Translations under genes and position numbers: made by a program
Shown: positions 32,671 through 42,106 of the stretch, piece after piece
How positions within the stretch are numbered: the stretch's first letter is position 1
Layout: every line of letters begins with the position of its first letter
The notes under the pieces: generated by a model
What the model was told of the DNA's origin: nothing
The model's input: only the letters and a program-made list of their open reading frames with translations
Database searches by the model: none
Source of the DNA: Nonomuraea africana
GTDB taxonomy: Bacteria; Actinomycetota; Actinomycetes; Streptosporangiales; Streptosporangiaceae
Reading direction: 5' to 3'
DNA: 64,000 bases
Assembly: GCF_014873535.1 (NCBI RefSeq)
Contig: NZ_JADBEF010000001.1
Coordinates: 3,906,001 to 3,970,000, forward strand

Positions 32671-33664
32671 AACGGTCAGCATCAAGGAGGTCGCCGCAAG
32701 GGCGGGCGTCTCACCCGGCACGGTGTCGAACGTGCTCAACAGGCCGGAGAAGGTCGCGGGCGCCACGCGCAGCAGGGTCGAGCAGGTCATCCGCGAGCTG
32801 GGCTTCGTCCGCCACGGATCGGCCTCCACGCTGCGCGCCGGCCACAGCCGCACGATCGGCCTGTCGGTGATCGACATCGGCAACCCGTTCTTCACAGACG
32901 TCGCCGCCGGCGTGGAGGACCTGGCCAGCGACCGAGGCTACGCGGTGATCCTCGGCAACTCGGCGGGCAGCAGGTCGAAGGAGGAGCGCAACCTGCTGGT
33001 CTTCGCCGAGCAGCGGGTGCGCGGCGTGCTCATCACCCCCTCGGACGACGACCCGCACCGGCTGGAGCGGCTGCGAGGGCGCGGCATCAACGTCGTGCTC
33101 GTCGACCACCCCGCCGATCGGGCCGACCAGTGCGCGGTCTCGGTCAACGACGTGACCGGCGGCACCATGGCCGCCGCCCACCTGCTCGAGGGCGGCGCCG
33201 AGCGCCTCGCCTACGTCGCGGGGCCCGCCACCATGCGCCAGTGCAGGGAGCGCAGGACGGGCGCGGAGCGGGCACTCGCGGCGGCGGGACGCGATCCGGC
33301 GCAGCTGCGGGTGCTGGAGATGACCGCGATGACCGCCAAGGCCGGCCAGCAGGCCGCCGAGCTGCTGCTCGCCGACCTGCCCGACGCGGTGTTCTGCGCC
33401 AACGACCTGCTGGCCCTCGGCCTGCTGCGGGGCCTGCTGCAGGCGGGCGTACGGGTGCCCGAGCAGGTGTCGCTGATCGGCTACGACGACATCGACTTCG
33501 CCTCGGCCTCCACCGTTTCGCTCAGCTCGGTCCGCCAGCCGACCTACCAGCTCGGCAGGGTCGCCACCGAACTGCTGCTCGACGAGTGCGACAACCCCGA
33601 CACCCACGCCCACCAGCAGATCATGTTCCAGCCCGAACTCGTGGTCAGGGAATCCAGTCGCTGA
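32663..33664 (+). CDS. LacI-family regulator of the rhamnose genes
   Basis: A 333-residue LacI protein: helix-turn-helix VSIKEVAARAGVSPGTVSNVLNRP at 5-28, then a hinge helix and a periplasmic-binding-like effector domain (GLSVIDIGNPFFTDVAAG). TTG 32663 overlaps the rhaB stop by 8 nt. Its likely sites are the AAAACGTTTT and TGTACGTTTTA elements in the divergent region; rhamnose or rhamnulose is the likely inducer. Confidence 0.93.
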   Translation: MSETVSIKEVAARAGVSPGTVSNVLNRPEKVAGATRSRVEQVIRELGFVRHGSASTLRAGHSRTIGLSVIDIGNPFFTDVAAGVEDLASDRGYAVILGNSAGSRSKEERNLLVFAEQRVRGVLITPSDDDPHRLERLRGRGINVVLVDHPADRADQCAVSVNDVTGGTMAAAHLLEGGAERLAYVAGPATMRQCRERRTGAERALAAAGRDPAQLRVLEMTAMTAKAGQQAAELLLADLPDAVFCANDLLALGLLRGLLQAGVRVPEQVSLIGYDDIDFASASTVSLSSVRQPTYQLGRVATELLLDECDNPDTHAHQQIMFQPELVVRESSR

Positions 33665-33669
33665 CGCTC

Positions 33670-33675
33670 TAGACT
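33670..33675 (+). promoter_or_regulatory. -10 box of a leaderless transcript
   Basis: TAGACT ends 7 nt before ATG 33683, placing the transcript start at the start codon. No Shine-Dalgarno is present. Confidence 0.5.
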
Positions 33676-33682
33676 GCCCCCT

Positions 33683-34207
33683 ATGTCCAACGCTGCCCGC
33701 CATGTCCTCGGAGTGGTCGCTGGACTGCTCCTGACCCCTTTGCTGATGCTCGGCCTGACGTACGGCTCCGGCCAGGTCGTGTACGCCTTCAGGACCGACT
33801 TTTCGACTTCGTGGCCAGGGGCCGCCGTGCTGGCGGCCTGCGCCGTCGCGCTGGGCTTCCTGGCCGGCTCGCGACTGTCGCCCCTCGCCTCGCTGGTGAC
33901 CGGGCTCGGCTACACCGGCATGGGCACGGTGCTGCTGATCCCCATGCTCTACCCCAGCGACCTGGCCGACCTGCTGCCCGCCCCGCTCCGCTGGGGTTTC
34001 GACATGCTCGGCCCGACCGGCGTGCTCTTCATCGTCGGCATCCTGCTGCTGACCGCCTCCGCCTTCCCGTCCAGGTGGCGCGCGGCCAGGCCGGCTCCGC
34101 CCGCCCCCTCGTACGGCCCGCCGCCACAGCCGTACCCGCCGGCGTTCACGCCCTTCCAGCCGCCCGCGCCCGGTGACGAGGACCAGACCCGCCCGATGCC
34201 CCGCTGA
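33683..34207 (+). CDS. Hypothetical membrane protein with proline-rich tail
   Basis: A 174-residue protein with about four transmembrane helices (VLGVVAGLLLTPLLMLGL, AAVLAACAVALGFLAG, LVTGLGYTGMGTVLLIP, GPTGVLFIVGILLLTAS). The cytoplasmic tail is Pro-rich (RPAPPAPSYGPPPQPYPP) and ends in DEDQTRPMPR. Proline-rich tails of this kind often bind other proteins. The family is not recognised. Confidence 0.7.
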   Translation: MSNAARHVLGVVAGLLLTPLLMLGLTYGSGQVVYAFRTDFSTSWPGAAVLAACAVALGFLAGSRLSPLASLVTGLGYTGMGTVLLIPMLYPSDLADLLPAPLRWGFDMLGPTGVLFIVGILLLTASAFPSRWRAARPAPPAPSYGPPPQPYPPAFTPFQPPAPGDEDQTRPMPR

Positions 34208-34238
34208 CCCGTGTCGTCGCCGGGATGCGGAAGAATGC

Positions 34239-34292
34239 GTGATCGTGCCCGACGAGATCATCGACCGGCTGCGGGAGGCCTACGATGCGTGA
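34239..34292 (+). CDS. Possible 17-residue leader ORF
   Basis: GTG 34239 opens a 17-codon frame (MIVPDEIIDRLREAYDA) whose stop overlaps the next gene's ATG at 34285. The GGGAGG Shine-Dalgarno of the next gene lies inside it. Translation of the leader could couple to the amidotransferase. The peptide itself looks helical and natural, but it may equally be a chance frame. Confidence 0.3.
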   Translation: MIVPDEIIDRLREAYDA

Positions 34293-34971
34293 TGTCCTGA
34301 TCGTGCAGAACGCCGCCAGTGGCGGCCCTCGCAGGATGGGCGACTGGCTGGCGGCGGACGGCCTCGAGCTGGAGATCGTGCGGGCCTTCGAGGGCGCCCC
34401 CGTACCCGACGAGCTGGGCGAGCGTGCGCTGGTCGTGCTGGGCGGCGGCTACCTGCCCTCGGAGGACGACAGAGCGCCGTGGCTGGCCGCGACCAGGGCG
34501 CTGGTGCGCGAGGCGCTCGACGAGGGCCGGCCGTACCTGGGGGTCTGCCTGGGCGGGCAGATGCTCGCCGAGGTCGCCGGCGGGCTGGTGAAGGGCGACG
34601 CGGGCGAGCCCGAGAACGGCAGCACGCCGATCACCCTTCGGCCCGAGGCGGCCGACGACGCGCTCTTCCACGGCCTGCCCGAGGTCGTCACCGCGATCGA
34701 GCACCACAAGGACGCGATCGTGGCGCTGCCGCAGGACGCGGTCTGGCTCGCCCAGACCGAGGCCTGCCCCTACCAGGCCTTCAGGGTCGGCCCCGCGGCG
34801 TGGGGCGTGCAGTTCCACCCCGAAGTGTCACCCGAGCGGATGCTGGAGTGGGACGACCACGGCTTCGACCTGGCCGCGCTGCACCGGCAGGCGCTGCTCG
34901 ACGAGCCCGCGGCCACACCCGTCTGGCGCGAGGTCGTCAGGCGGTTCGCCGAGGTCAGCCGAAACTCGTAG
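34285..34971 (+). CDS. Class I glutamine amidotransferase
   Basis: A 228-residue stand-alone amidotransferase. The catalytic triad is Cys88 in GVCLGGQML, and His178/Glu180 in QFHPEVSPE. It resembles GMP-synthase-like amidotransferases of unknown acceptor (YfeJ type). Because it lacks a synthetase domain or partner gene it could also be a gamma-glutamyl hydrolase. GGGAGG precedes ATG 34285. Confidence 0.9.
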   Translation: MRDVLIVQNAASGGPRRMGDWLAADGLELEIVRAFEGAPVPDELGERALVVLGGGYLPSEDDRAPWLAATRALVREALDEGRPYLGVCLGGQMLAEVAGGLVKGDAGEPENGSTPITLRPEAADDALFHGLPEVVTAIEHHKDAIVALPQDAVWLAQTEACPYQAFRVGPAAWGVQFHPEVSPERMLEWDDHGFDLAALHRQALLDEPAATPVWREVVRRFAEVSRNS

Positions 34972-35000
34972 ACGACGCCGCGGCCCTCGGTTACTTTGCG

Positions 35001-36515
35001 ATGATGCGATTAATCCGATCACGCACCCTTATCGCCATGACCGCGGCGGCCGGGCTCGTCCTTGCCACTCCCGCGGCCGCCACCGACAGGGGCCCGGGGG
35101 CGCCGGGCATCGGAGACTCCTACTTCCCCAACCACGGCAACGGCGGCTACGACGCCAGGCACTACAGCCTCAACCTCGACTACCAGCCGGGCGCCGACCT
35201 GCTGCGTGGCAGGGCGCGGATCCTGGCCACGGCGACCCAGCACCTGACCCGGTTCAACCTCGACTTCCTGCTCAAGGTCGACACCGTGAAGGTCGACGGC
35301 AGGCCCGCCACGTTCGCCAGGACGGGGCTGCACGAGCTGGAGATCACCCCCGCCCAGGCGCTGACCAGCGGCAAGCCGTTCATGGTCGAGGTGAGCTACG
35401 CCGACACGCCGTCCAAGGTGCCGGTGCCCGACGAGACGGGCGGCTTCCAGCCGTGGCTCGCCACCGCCGACGGCGCGCTCGCCCTGGGCCAGCCGCAGGT
35501 GGCGTGGTGGTGGTTCCCGAGCAACGACCACCCGCTCGACAAGGCCACCTACGACATCACGGTCAGCGTGCCGAAGGGCACCCAGGCCATCACCAACGGC
35601 ATCAAGGTCAAGGAACGCACCTCGGGCGACAAGACCACCTCGACCTGGGTGATGGACAAGCCGATGGCCACCTACCTGGCCACGCTCTTCATCGGCCAGC
35701 TGGAGGTGCGCACCGGGCAGTCCAACGGCCTGCCCGTGGTGACCGCCTACAGCAAGGACCTCGGCCGGTACGAGGCGGCGGCCAAGGAGTCGATCGAGCA
35801 GACACCGCAGGTCGTCGACTGGCTGGCCGGCTACTTCGGCCGCTACCCGTTCCGCTCGATGGGCGGCTCGGTCACCAGCGCGCTGCCCGGCTTCGCGCTC
35901 GAGACACAGACGCAGCCGGTCTACGACCCGCGCTTCTTCAGCAGGGGCCCCGACACCTACGTGGTCGTGCACGAGAACGCGCACCAGTGGTTCGGCGACA
36001 GCGTCGCGGTCAAGGACTGGAAGCACATCTGGCTCAACGAGGGCTTCGCCACCTACGCCGAGTGGATGTGGTCGGAGAAGCTGGGCGAGGGCACGGCTGC
36101 GGAGGTCGCCGACTACTTCTACGGCCTGTGGCCGGCTGACGACGAGTTCTGGCAGGTCAAGCCGGGCGACCCGGGCGCGGCCGACCTGTTCCACAACGCC
36201 ACCTACTACCGGGGCGCGATGGCGTTGCAGGCGCTGCGGGTCGAGGTGGGCGACGCGGCGTTCTGGAACATCGTCAAGACCTGGCCGAGCGTCAAGCGGC
36301 ACGGCAACGCCGAGACGGCCGAGTTCGTCGCGCTGGCCGAGCGGATCTCCGGCAAGCAGCTCGACGCGGTCTTCGACACCTGGCTGTTCACCGTGGGCAA
36401 GCCCGCCACCTCGCCGAACGGCACGGCGGCGGCCACCGCCAAGGCGGCCGCGGGCGAGCCCGCCTCGGTCGCGAAGATCAAGGCGGTGCACGAGCTGCTG
36501 AGGCACACCAAGTAA
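35001..36515 (+). CDS. Secreted M1-family metallopeptidase
   Basis: A 504-residue zinc aminopeptidase-like protein. A Sec signal peptide (TLIAMTAAAGLVLATPAAA) is followed by an N-terminal beta domain. The zinc site is HENAH (His324, Glu325, His328) with Glu347 in NEGFATY. The substrate loop that normally reads GxMEN reads GFALETQ. It is shorter than full M1 aminopeptidases because the C-terminal helical domain is reduced. It acts outside the cell. No clear Shine-Dalgarno; two adjacent ATGs at 35001 and 35004. Confidence 0.92.
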   Translation: MMRLIRSRTLIAMTAAAGLVLATPAAATDRGPGAPGIGDSYFPNHGNGGYDARHYSLNLDYQPGADLLRGRARILATATQHLTRFNLDFLLKVDTVKVDGRPATFARTGLHELEITPAQALTSGKPFMVEVSYADTPSKVPVPDETGGFQPWLATADGALALGQPQVAWWWFPSNDHPLDKATYDITVSVPKGTQAITNGIKVKERTSGDKTTSTWVMDKPMATYLATLFIGQLEVRTGQSNGLPVVTAYSKDLGRYEAAAKESIEQTPQVVDWLAGYFGRYPFRSMGGSVTSALPGFALETQTQPVYDPRFFSRGPDTYVVVHENAHQWFGDSVAVKDWKHIWLNEGFATYAEWMWSEKLGEGTAAEVADYFYGLWPADDEFWQVKPGDPGAADLFHNATYYRGAMALQALRVEVGDAAFWNIVKTWPSVKRHGNAETAEFVALAERISGKQLDAVFDTWLFTVGKPATSPNGTAAATAKAAAGEPASVAKIKAVHELLRHTK

Positions 36516-36560
36516 TCCCCTGAGCCGGTACGGCGGGCCCCGCCCGCCGTACCGGCCCGG

Positions 36561-37292
36561 TCAGGTGAGGGCGTCGACGCCCAGCGTGACCGCGACGGCC
36601 AGCCCGCACGCCGCCGCCAGGTAGCGCAGCGAACGGCCGGGCAGGCGGCGGGCGATCGAGGGCCCGAGCCACCCGCCGATGAGGAAGCCCGCCGCCAGCG
36701 GTGCGACGGCCCACCACACCACCGGGCCGAACAGCGCGAACGCCACCGCGGCGACGAGGTTGGCCAGCCCCGAGACGACGTTCTTGACCGCGTTCACCCT
36801 GGCGGGCGCCTGGTCCAGGATGGCGGTGAGGACGGCGAACATGAGGATGCCGCCCGCGGCGCCGAAGTAGCCGACGTAGATCGCCACCGCGAACAGCGCC
36901 ACCCTCGCCAGGACGCTGTGGTTGCCGCCGGGCCGGACGCCGGGCGGGCGGATCAGCAGCAGCGAGGCGATCGCGATCAGGAACGGCGCGATCAGCTCGA
37001 ACGTCCTGGATGGGGTGATCAGCAGCAGGAGCGCGCCGGTCGCGCCGCCCAGCGCGCTGACCCAGCCCAGGCGCAGCACCGCGCCGCCCTGCCCCTTCAG
37101 CTCCGGCCGGGAGCCCGCCGCCGCGCCGAGACCGGTGAACACCAGCGAGACGGTGTTGGTGACGTTGGCGGCCAGCGGCGACAGGCCGAAGGCGAGCAGC
37201 GCGGGATAGGAGATGATCGAGGCCAGGCTGACCACGGTGCTGACCACCCCGGCCACGACACCCACCGCGAGCAGGCCGAGGACTTCGAGCAT
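36561..37292 (-). CDS. TauE/SafE-family sulfite/anion exporter-like permease
   Basis: A 243-residue membrane protein with about eight helices and the internal duplication of the family; conserved segments are SYPALLAFGLSPLAANVTNTVSLVFTG and IYVGYFGAAGGILMF. These proteins move sulfite, organosulfonates or other anions. No sulfur genes are adjacent. It is convergent with the peptidase gene. Confidence 0.88.
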   Translation of the reverse strand: MLEVLGLLAVGVVAGVVSTVVSLASIISYPALLAFGLSPLAANVTNTVSLVFTGLGAAAGSRPELKGQGGAVLRLGWVSALGGATGALLLLITPSRTFELIAPFLIAIASLLLIRPPGVRPGGNHSVLARVALFAVAIYVGYFGAAGGILMFAVLTAILDQAPARVNAVKNVVSGLANLVAAVAFALFGPVVWWAVAPLAAGFLIGGWLGPSIARRLPGRSLRYLAAACGLAVAVTLGVDALT

Positions 37293-37301
37293 CCCGACAT
37301 G

Positions 37302-38636
37302 CTAGGACGCGGGCGCCGGCCGGCCCCAGGCGGGGTCGGGGCCGAAGCCGGGGATCCAGCGTTCGGCCTCGGCGCGGAAGCGGCCCGTGGCGGCCAACTG
37401 CGACAGGATGCCGTAGCCGGCGGTCAGCACGCGGAAGCTCACCACGTAGTCGGGTGGCACGTTCAGCATCCTGAAGATGCTCGACCCGTCGCTGAACATG
37501 TACAGGCCGCGCTCGCGCATCCAGTCGCGGGTGAAGGAGAACTCCGGGACGGCGATCGGCTCGGCGTAGGGGGCGACGAAGGAGGCCAGCGCGTCGAGGT
37601 CCACCTCGACGCCCTCGCGGATCACGCCCTCCTGCCTGAAGACCTCGGCCACGCCCTCGATGTCGCCGGCCGCGCCGCAGCGCAGCAGCGGGCCGATGGC
37701 GGGAGGGTGGCCGCCGGGCAGCCGCTTGACCGCGCCGAAGTCGAGCACGCCGAGCCGGCCGTCCTCGGTGATCTTGAAGTTGCCCGGGTGCGGGTCGCCG
37801 TGCAGCAGGCCGCAGCGGGTGGGCGAGGAGAAGGAGAAGCGCACGAGGAGCAGCGCGGCCCTGTCGCGCTCCTCCTGCGTGCCGCCCTCGACGATCCTGG
37901 ACAGCGGCGTGCCGTCCAGCCACTCTGTGACGATCACGTGCTCGGACGCGGCCACGACGGGAGGCACCGCGAAGTCGGGGTCTTCGGCGTACTCCTCCGC
38001 GAAGGCGTGCCAGGCCTCGGCCTCCAGCCCGTAGTCGAGCTCCTCGGCCACCCGCTCCTGCAGCTCCTGCACGAACGCCCGCACGTCGAGACCGGGCAGC
38101 AGCACGCCGAACAGCTTGGCCACCCTGCCGACCTGCCGGAGATCGCTGCGCAGCGCCTTGGCCGCGCCGGGGTACTGCACCTTGACCGCGACCTTCCTGC
38201 CGTCGGCCCACACCGCTCTGTGCACCTGCCCGATCGAGGCGGAGGCGGCCGGCAGGTCGTCGAAGGCGGCGAAGTGGTCGCGCCAGCCCTCGCCGAAGTC
38301 CTCGGCCAGCACCCTGTGCACGGTCGCGGCGGGCATGGGCGGCGCGGAGTCCTGCAGTCTGGTCAGCGCCGCCCGGTACGGCTCGACGACGGCCGGCGGC
38401 AGCGCCGCCTCCAGCACCGAGAGCAGCTGGCCGATCTTCATCGCGCCGCCCTTGAGCTCGCCCAGCACCTTGAAGATCTGTTCGGCCGTGCGCAGCTGGA
38501 CCTCGGTGGCGACGAGCTCGGCGGGCCTGCCGAGCACGCGCTTGCCGAGCCCCAGCGCGGTACGTCCTGCGTAACCGAGGGGGAGCGTGGCGAGCTTGGC
38601 GGTTCGCGTCACCGCCAGACGGGGAAGATCGGCCAT
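37302..38636 (-). CDS. ABC1/AarF/UbiB family atypical kinase
   Basis: A 444-residue atypical kinase. The N-terminal KxGQ signature reads LKGGAMKIGQLLS, the phosphate-side loop reads ASIGQVHRA (Ala-rich loop variant), the catalytic loop reads LLHGDPHPGNF and the metal loop VLDFGA. Family members support quinone biosynthesis or lipid export and have ATPase activity. ATG 38636 (MADLPRLA) is taken; ATG 38645 adds three residues. The longer upstream frame is poor sequence. Confidence 0.9.
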   Translation of the reverse strand: MADLPRLAVTRTAKLATLPLGYAGRTALGLGKRVLGRPAELVATEVQLRTAEQIFKVLGELKGGAMKIGQLLSVLEAALPPAVVEPYRAALTRLQDSAPPMPAATVHRVLAEDFGEGWRDHFAAFDDLPAASASIGQVHRAVWADGRKVAVKVQYPGAAKALRSDLRQVGRVAKLFGVLLPGLDVRAFVQELQERVAEELDYGLEAEAWHAFAEEYAEDPDFAVPPVVAASEHVIVTEWLDGTPLSRIVEGGTQEERDRAALLLVRFSFSSPTRCGLLHGDPHPGNFKITEDGRLGVLDFGAVKRLPGGHPPAIGPLLRCGAAGDIEGVAEVFRQEGVIREGVEVDLDALASFVAPYAEPIAVPEFSFTRDWMRERGLYMFSDGSSIFRMLNVPPDYVVSFRVLTAGYGILSQLAATGRFRAEAERWIPGFGPDPAWGRPAPAS

Positions 38637-38657
38637 ACGGCCCATTTTTTGGACTGT

Positions 38658-38672
38658 TTGCCAATAAGGCAA
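38658..38672. promoter_or_regulatory. Palindrome upstream of the UbiB-family gene
   Basis: TTGCC-AATAA-GGCAA is a perfect dyad in an AT-rich patch 22 nt before the kinase start. A possible operator or promoter element. Confidence 0.3.
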
Positions 38673-38673
38673 C

Positions 38674-38832
38674 GTGACGGTCACCACACAGGGCCGGCGG
38701 GCGGCGTCACGCCTCGGCGGCAGGCACGTGGAGATCCCTGACTCGCGGATGCTCATCCCGCTCGACAACCCCGCGGCCCTGAGCGCGCAACTGCGCCGCT
38801 TCATCACCTCGACCGGCACCGGCAGGATCTGA
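38674..38832 (+). pseudogene. 3' remnant of an alpha/beta hydrolase gene
   Basis: A 52-codon frame ends HVEIPDSRMLIPLDNPAALSAQLRRFI, which is the typical last 30 residues of an alpha/beta hydrolase, including the catalytic His region. Nothing of the upstream 200 residues is present. It starts at a chance GTG. I read it as a truncated relic, though a short expressed peptide cannot be excluded. Confidence 0.5.
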
Positions 38833-38847
38833 TCCGCGGGCGCGGCC

Positions 38848-40434
38848 TCACCCCAGCCCGAGCAGGCCGATCGAGCGCTCGCGCATCTCCACCTTCCTGA
38901 TCTTGCCGGTGACGGTCATCGGGAACGCGTCGACGACGTGGACGTAGCGCGGGATCTTGTAGTGGGCGATCTCCCCCGCGCAGAACTCCCTGATCGCCTC
39001 GGCGGTCAGCGGCTCGGCCCCCTCGCGCATGACGATCCAGGCCATGAGCTCCTCGCCGTACTTCTCGTCGGGCACACCGATGACCTGCACGTCGGCGATG
39101 TCGGGGTGGCGGTGGAGGAACTCCTCGATCTCCCTGGGGTAGATGTTCTCGCCGCCCCTGATCACCATGTCCTTGATCCGGCCGACCACGTTGACGTAGC
39201 CGTCGTCGTCCATGGTGGCCAGGTCGCCGGTGTGCATCCAGCGGGCCCTGTCGATCGCCTCGGCGGTCTTGCCCGGCTCCTCCCAGTAGCCGAGCATCAC
39301 CGAGTAGCCGCGGGTGCACAGCTCGCCGGGCTCCCCGCGCGGGACGGTCAGGCCCGTCTCGGGGTGCACGATCTTCACCTCGACGTGCGGCATGACCCGG
39401 CCGACCGTCTCCGTGCGCCGCTCCAGGCCGTCGGCGGTCCTGGTCATCGTGGAGACGGGCGAGGTCTCGGTCATGCCGTAGCAGATGGCGACCTCGGTCA
39501 TGTTCATCTCGCCGACCACCCGCCTCATGACCTCGACCGGGCAGGGCGAGCCCGCCATGATGCCGGTGCGCAGGCTGGACAGGTCGTAGTCCTTGGCCGG
39601 GTTCTCCAGCAGGGCCAGCTCGGCGATGAACATGGTCGGCACGCCGTACAGGCTGGTGCAGCGCTCCCGCTCGACCGCGCGCAGGGTGGCCTCGGGGTCG
39701 AAGCCCGCCGAGGGGATGACGATGCACGCGCCGTGCGAGGTGGCGCCGAGGTTGCCCATCACCATCCCGAAGCAGTGGTAGAACGGCACCGGCAGGCAGA
39801 CGCGGTCGTGCTCGGTGTAGTGGATCAGCTCGCCGACGAAGAAGCCGTTGTTGAGGATGTTGTGGTGCGACAGGGTCGCGCCCTTGGGGAAGCCCGTCGT
39901 GCCAGAGGTGTACTGGATGTTGATCGGGTCGTCGAAGGTCAGCTCGATGTCCTTCAGCGGGGCCTGCTCGGCCAGCAGGGCGCTCCAGCTCTCCTCCCCC
40001 AGGTAGACCACGTCGCCGAAGCCGATCTCCTCGATCATCGCCCGGTAGTCGCTGCCCTTGTGGGCGACGGCGCTGATCAGCAGGCGCATGCCCGACTGCT
40101 TGACCACGTACTCCAGCTCGTGGCTGCGGTAGGCGGGGTTGACGTTGACCAGGATCGCGCCGATCTTGGCCGTGGCGTACTGCACGAAGACCCATTCGGC
40201 GCAGTTGGGCGCCCAGATACCCACCCTGTCGCCCTTGCCGATGCCCCTGGCCGTGAGGGAGCGCGCCAGGTGGTCCACCTCGTCGTTCAGCCGCGCGTAG
40301 GTCCATCGGCGGCCTGTCGGCACCTCGACCAGCGCCTCCCGGTCGCCGAAGCGGCGGACCGCTCGCTCGAAGTTCTCCCCGATCGTCTCGCCGAGCAGCG
40401 GAGCGTCCGTGACGGCGCTGGAGTAGGACTGCAT
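38848..40434 (-). CDS. Acyl-CoA synthetase (AMP-binding)
   Basis: A 528-residue ANL-superfamily ligase. The P-loop is [11 protein letters not shown], the adenine motif is CYGMTETSP, the hinge region reads [16 protein letters not shown] and the catalytic Lys lies in TGKIRKVEM near the C-terminus. The sequence is closest to medium/long-chain fatty acyl-CoA synthetases of the FadD3/FadD35 type. Its role is activation of a carboxylic acid for beta-oxidation or lipid synthesis. ATG 40434 (MQSYSS) is chosen; an upstream start at 40470 adds 12 residues. Confidence 0.92.
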   Translation of the reverse strand: MQSYSSAVTDAPLLGETIGENFERAVRRFGDREALVEVPTGRRWTYARLNDEVDHLARSLTARGIGKGDRVGIWAPNCAEWVFVQYATAKIGAILVNVNPAYRSHELEYVVKQSGMRLLISAVAHKGSDYRAMIEEIGFGDVVYLGEESWSALLAEQAPLKDIELTFDDPINIQYTSGTTGFPKGATLSHHNILNNGFFVGELIHYTEHDRVCLPVPFYHCFGMVMGNLGATSHGACIVIPSAGFDPEATLRAVERERCTSLYGVPTMFIAELALLENPAKDYDLSSLRTGIMAGSPCPVEVMRRVVGEMNMTEVAICYGMTETSPVSTMTRTADGLERRTETVGRVMPHVEVKIVHPETGLTVPRGEPGELCTRGYSVMLGYWEEPGKTAEAIDRARWMHTGDLATMDDDGYVNVVGRIKDMVIRGGENIYPREIEEFLHRHPDIADVQVIGVPDEKYGEELMAWIVMREGAEPLTAEAIREFCAGEIAHYKIPRYVHVVDAFPMTVTGKIRKVEMRERSIGLLGLG

Positions 40435-40488
40435 AGGGACAGTCTGCGACCGGCCGCCGTCGCGCACCACCCCGGCGCGCCCGGGCTC

Positions 40489-41838
40489 CTACCGGAGGAT
40501 CCGCTTCACGCCCGCGGGCCAGCCGGGATCGCCGTCCCTGACGAAGCGCACCCATGCTCCGTGCATCTCGCGGGCCAGCGCCTGGGGCGCGCCCTGGCCC
40601 GCGGTGCGGGCCACACCGGGCGCGTCGAGCACGTCGAAGGCGAAGGGCAGGTCGAGATTGTGCACGGCCCCGACCCGGCCGCCGCCCGCCGGGCTCTCGA
40701 CTGGCGACTCCCAGCGGAACTCGTAGGCGTAGGTGGGCGCGATGGCCGCCGAGCGGGCCCGCAGGAGCAGGCGGGTCTCCCTGGTGAACAGGTGGTGGGT
40801 GACGGCCCTGGCCACCAGCTCGGCGGGCGGCAACTCAGGGTCGTAAGGGAAGCCGAGCCCTTCGGCCGCGCCCCGCGCGGTGCCGGCGTCGATCCCTTCC
40901 ACCATGCGCCTGACGAACACGTCGGCCTCCTGGGAGGTGCAGCCCGCCAGCAGCCGCAGGTGGCCGCCGATGCCGGTGCCGATCGCCTCGAGCGGGACCC
41001 CCGGCACCACCTCGCCGTCGACGACCGGCTTGATCGGGACCGACTCGCCCAGCGAGTCGAGCTGTCCTGTCATCGGCGGCGGCTGCTCGGCCAGCAGCCG
41101 TTCAGGGGGCAGCGCCGCGAAGTCCTCCCGCAGCGGCCGGACGCCCAGCCTGGCCGCCAGCTCCTTGGCGTGGGCCCTGGCCTCGGCCAACGGGGCCACC
41201 AGCGTGGCCGATCCGCTCATGACGATCGACCTGCGAAACAGGCCGGCCGCGTCGGGCATGGTCATGAGCGTGACCACCGCGGCTCCGCCCGCCGAGTGGC
41301 CCGCGAGCGTCACGTCGGCGGGGTTGCCGCCGAAGGCCGCGATGTTGGCCCGCACCCAGCGCAGCGCGGCCAGCCAGTCGAGGACGCCGAGGTTGGCGGG
41401 GGCGTCGTCGAGCGCGAGGAACCCCTCGAAGCCGAGCCGGTAGTTGGCGGCCACGAAGACCACGCCGTCGCGGGCGAAGCGGTGGCCGCGCTGCCACGCG
41501 GCGGAGTTGGCGCCGGTGGAGAAACCCCCTCCGTGAATCCAGACCAGGACGGGCAGCCCGGCCACTCCGAGGTCGGGGGTGTAGACGTCGAGGTTCAGGC
41601 AGTCGGCGCCGGGCCGGAAGACGTCGGGCGCGAACAGGCCGATGTCCTGGGCGGGCAACTGCGGCGCGGCGGGACCGTGCTCGACGGCGGGCCGCACGCC
41701 CTCCCACGGCTCGGGCGGCGCGGGCGGGCGGAAGCGGCGCTCGCCGAACGGCGGCGCGGCGAAGGGCACGCCGAGGAAGGCGTGCACCCCGTCCACGCGT
41801 GTGCCGGAGACCCGTCCAGCGGCCGTCTTCACGATCAT
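40489..41838 (-). CDS. Type B carboxylesterase
   Basis: A 449-residue carboxylesterase: the N-terminal GVPFAAPPFGERRFRPP block, the oxyanion motif HGGGF, the nucleophile elbow GHSAGG and an NLDLPF region near the C-terminal His. It is similar to p-nitrobenzyl esterases and has no signal peptide, so it is cytoplasmic. ATG 41838 begins MIVKTAAGRVSG, the normal family start; the frame extends upstream to 42123 but without coding character. It follows the acyl-CoA synthetase gene in the opposite order, same strand. Confidence 0.92.
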   Translation of the reverse strand: MIVKTAAGRVSGTRVDGVHAFLGVPFAAPPFGERRFRPPAPPEPWEGVRPAVEHGPAAPQLPAQDIGLFAPDVFRPGADCLNLDVYTPDLGVAGLPVLVWIHGGGFSTGANSAAWQRGHRFARDGVVFVAANYRLGFEGFLALDDAPANLGVLDWLAALRWVRANIAAFGGNPADVTLAGHSAGGAAVVTLMTMPDAAGLFRRSIVMSGSATLVAPLAEARAHAKELAARLGVRPLREDFAALPPERLLAEQPPPMTGQLDSLGESVPIKPVVDGEVVPGVPLEAIGTGIGGHLRLLAGCTSQEADVFVRRMVEGIDAGTARGAAEGLGFPYDPELPPAELVARAVTHHLFTRETRLLLRARSAAIAPTYAYEFRWESPVESPAGGGRVGAVHNLDLPFAFDVLDAPGVARTAGQGAPQALAREMHGAWVRFVRDGDPGWPAGVKRILR

Positions 41839-42106
41839 GCCTGGTCCATCCCGCCGTTCCCTCGACGATCCTGATCGCCACGTGGGCTCGGTGGCAAGAG
41901 GCCCGGCACACCGACCTTCCCGACGATCGGGTCGCGACACGCGGTGACGCCCCGGACGGAAGGCGTGCGCGGCCCACCTCGCCACTGGACGCAGCTGCCC
42001 CGACTCACGGCCGACCTCCTCGCGGGAGCGGTTCGGGGCAGGGCGTGGGAGGTGTTCCTGCTCGTGTGAGGGGTAGGCGCAGACTCCTCTCGAGAGGAGT
42101 ACGCCC

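Noticed and set aside
38938-41874. A 978-codon plus-strand open frame
   Set aside because: It is antisense to two well-identified genes (acyl-CoA synthetase and carboxylesterase) and crosses their intergenic gap. Composition is that of a shadow frame.
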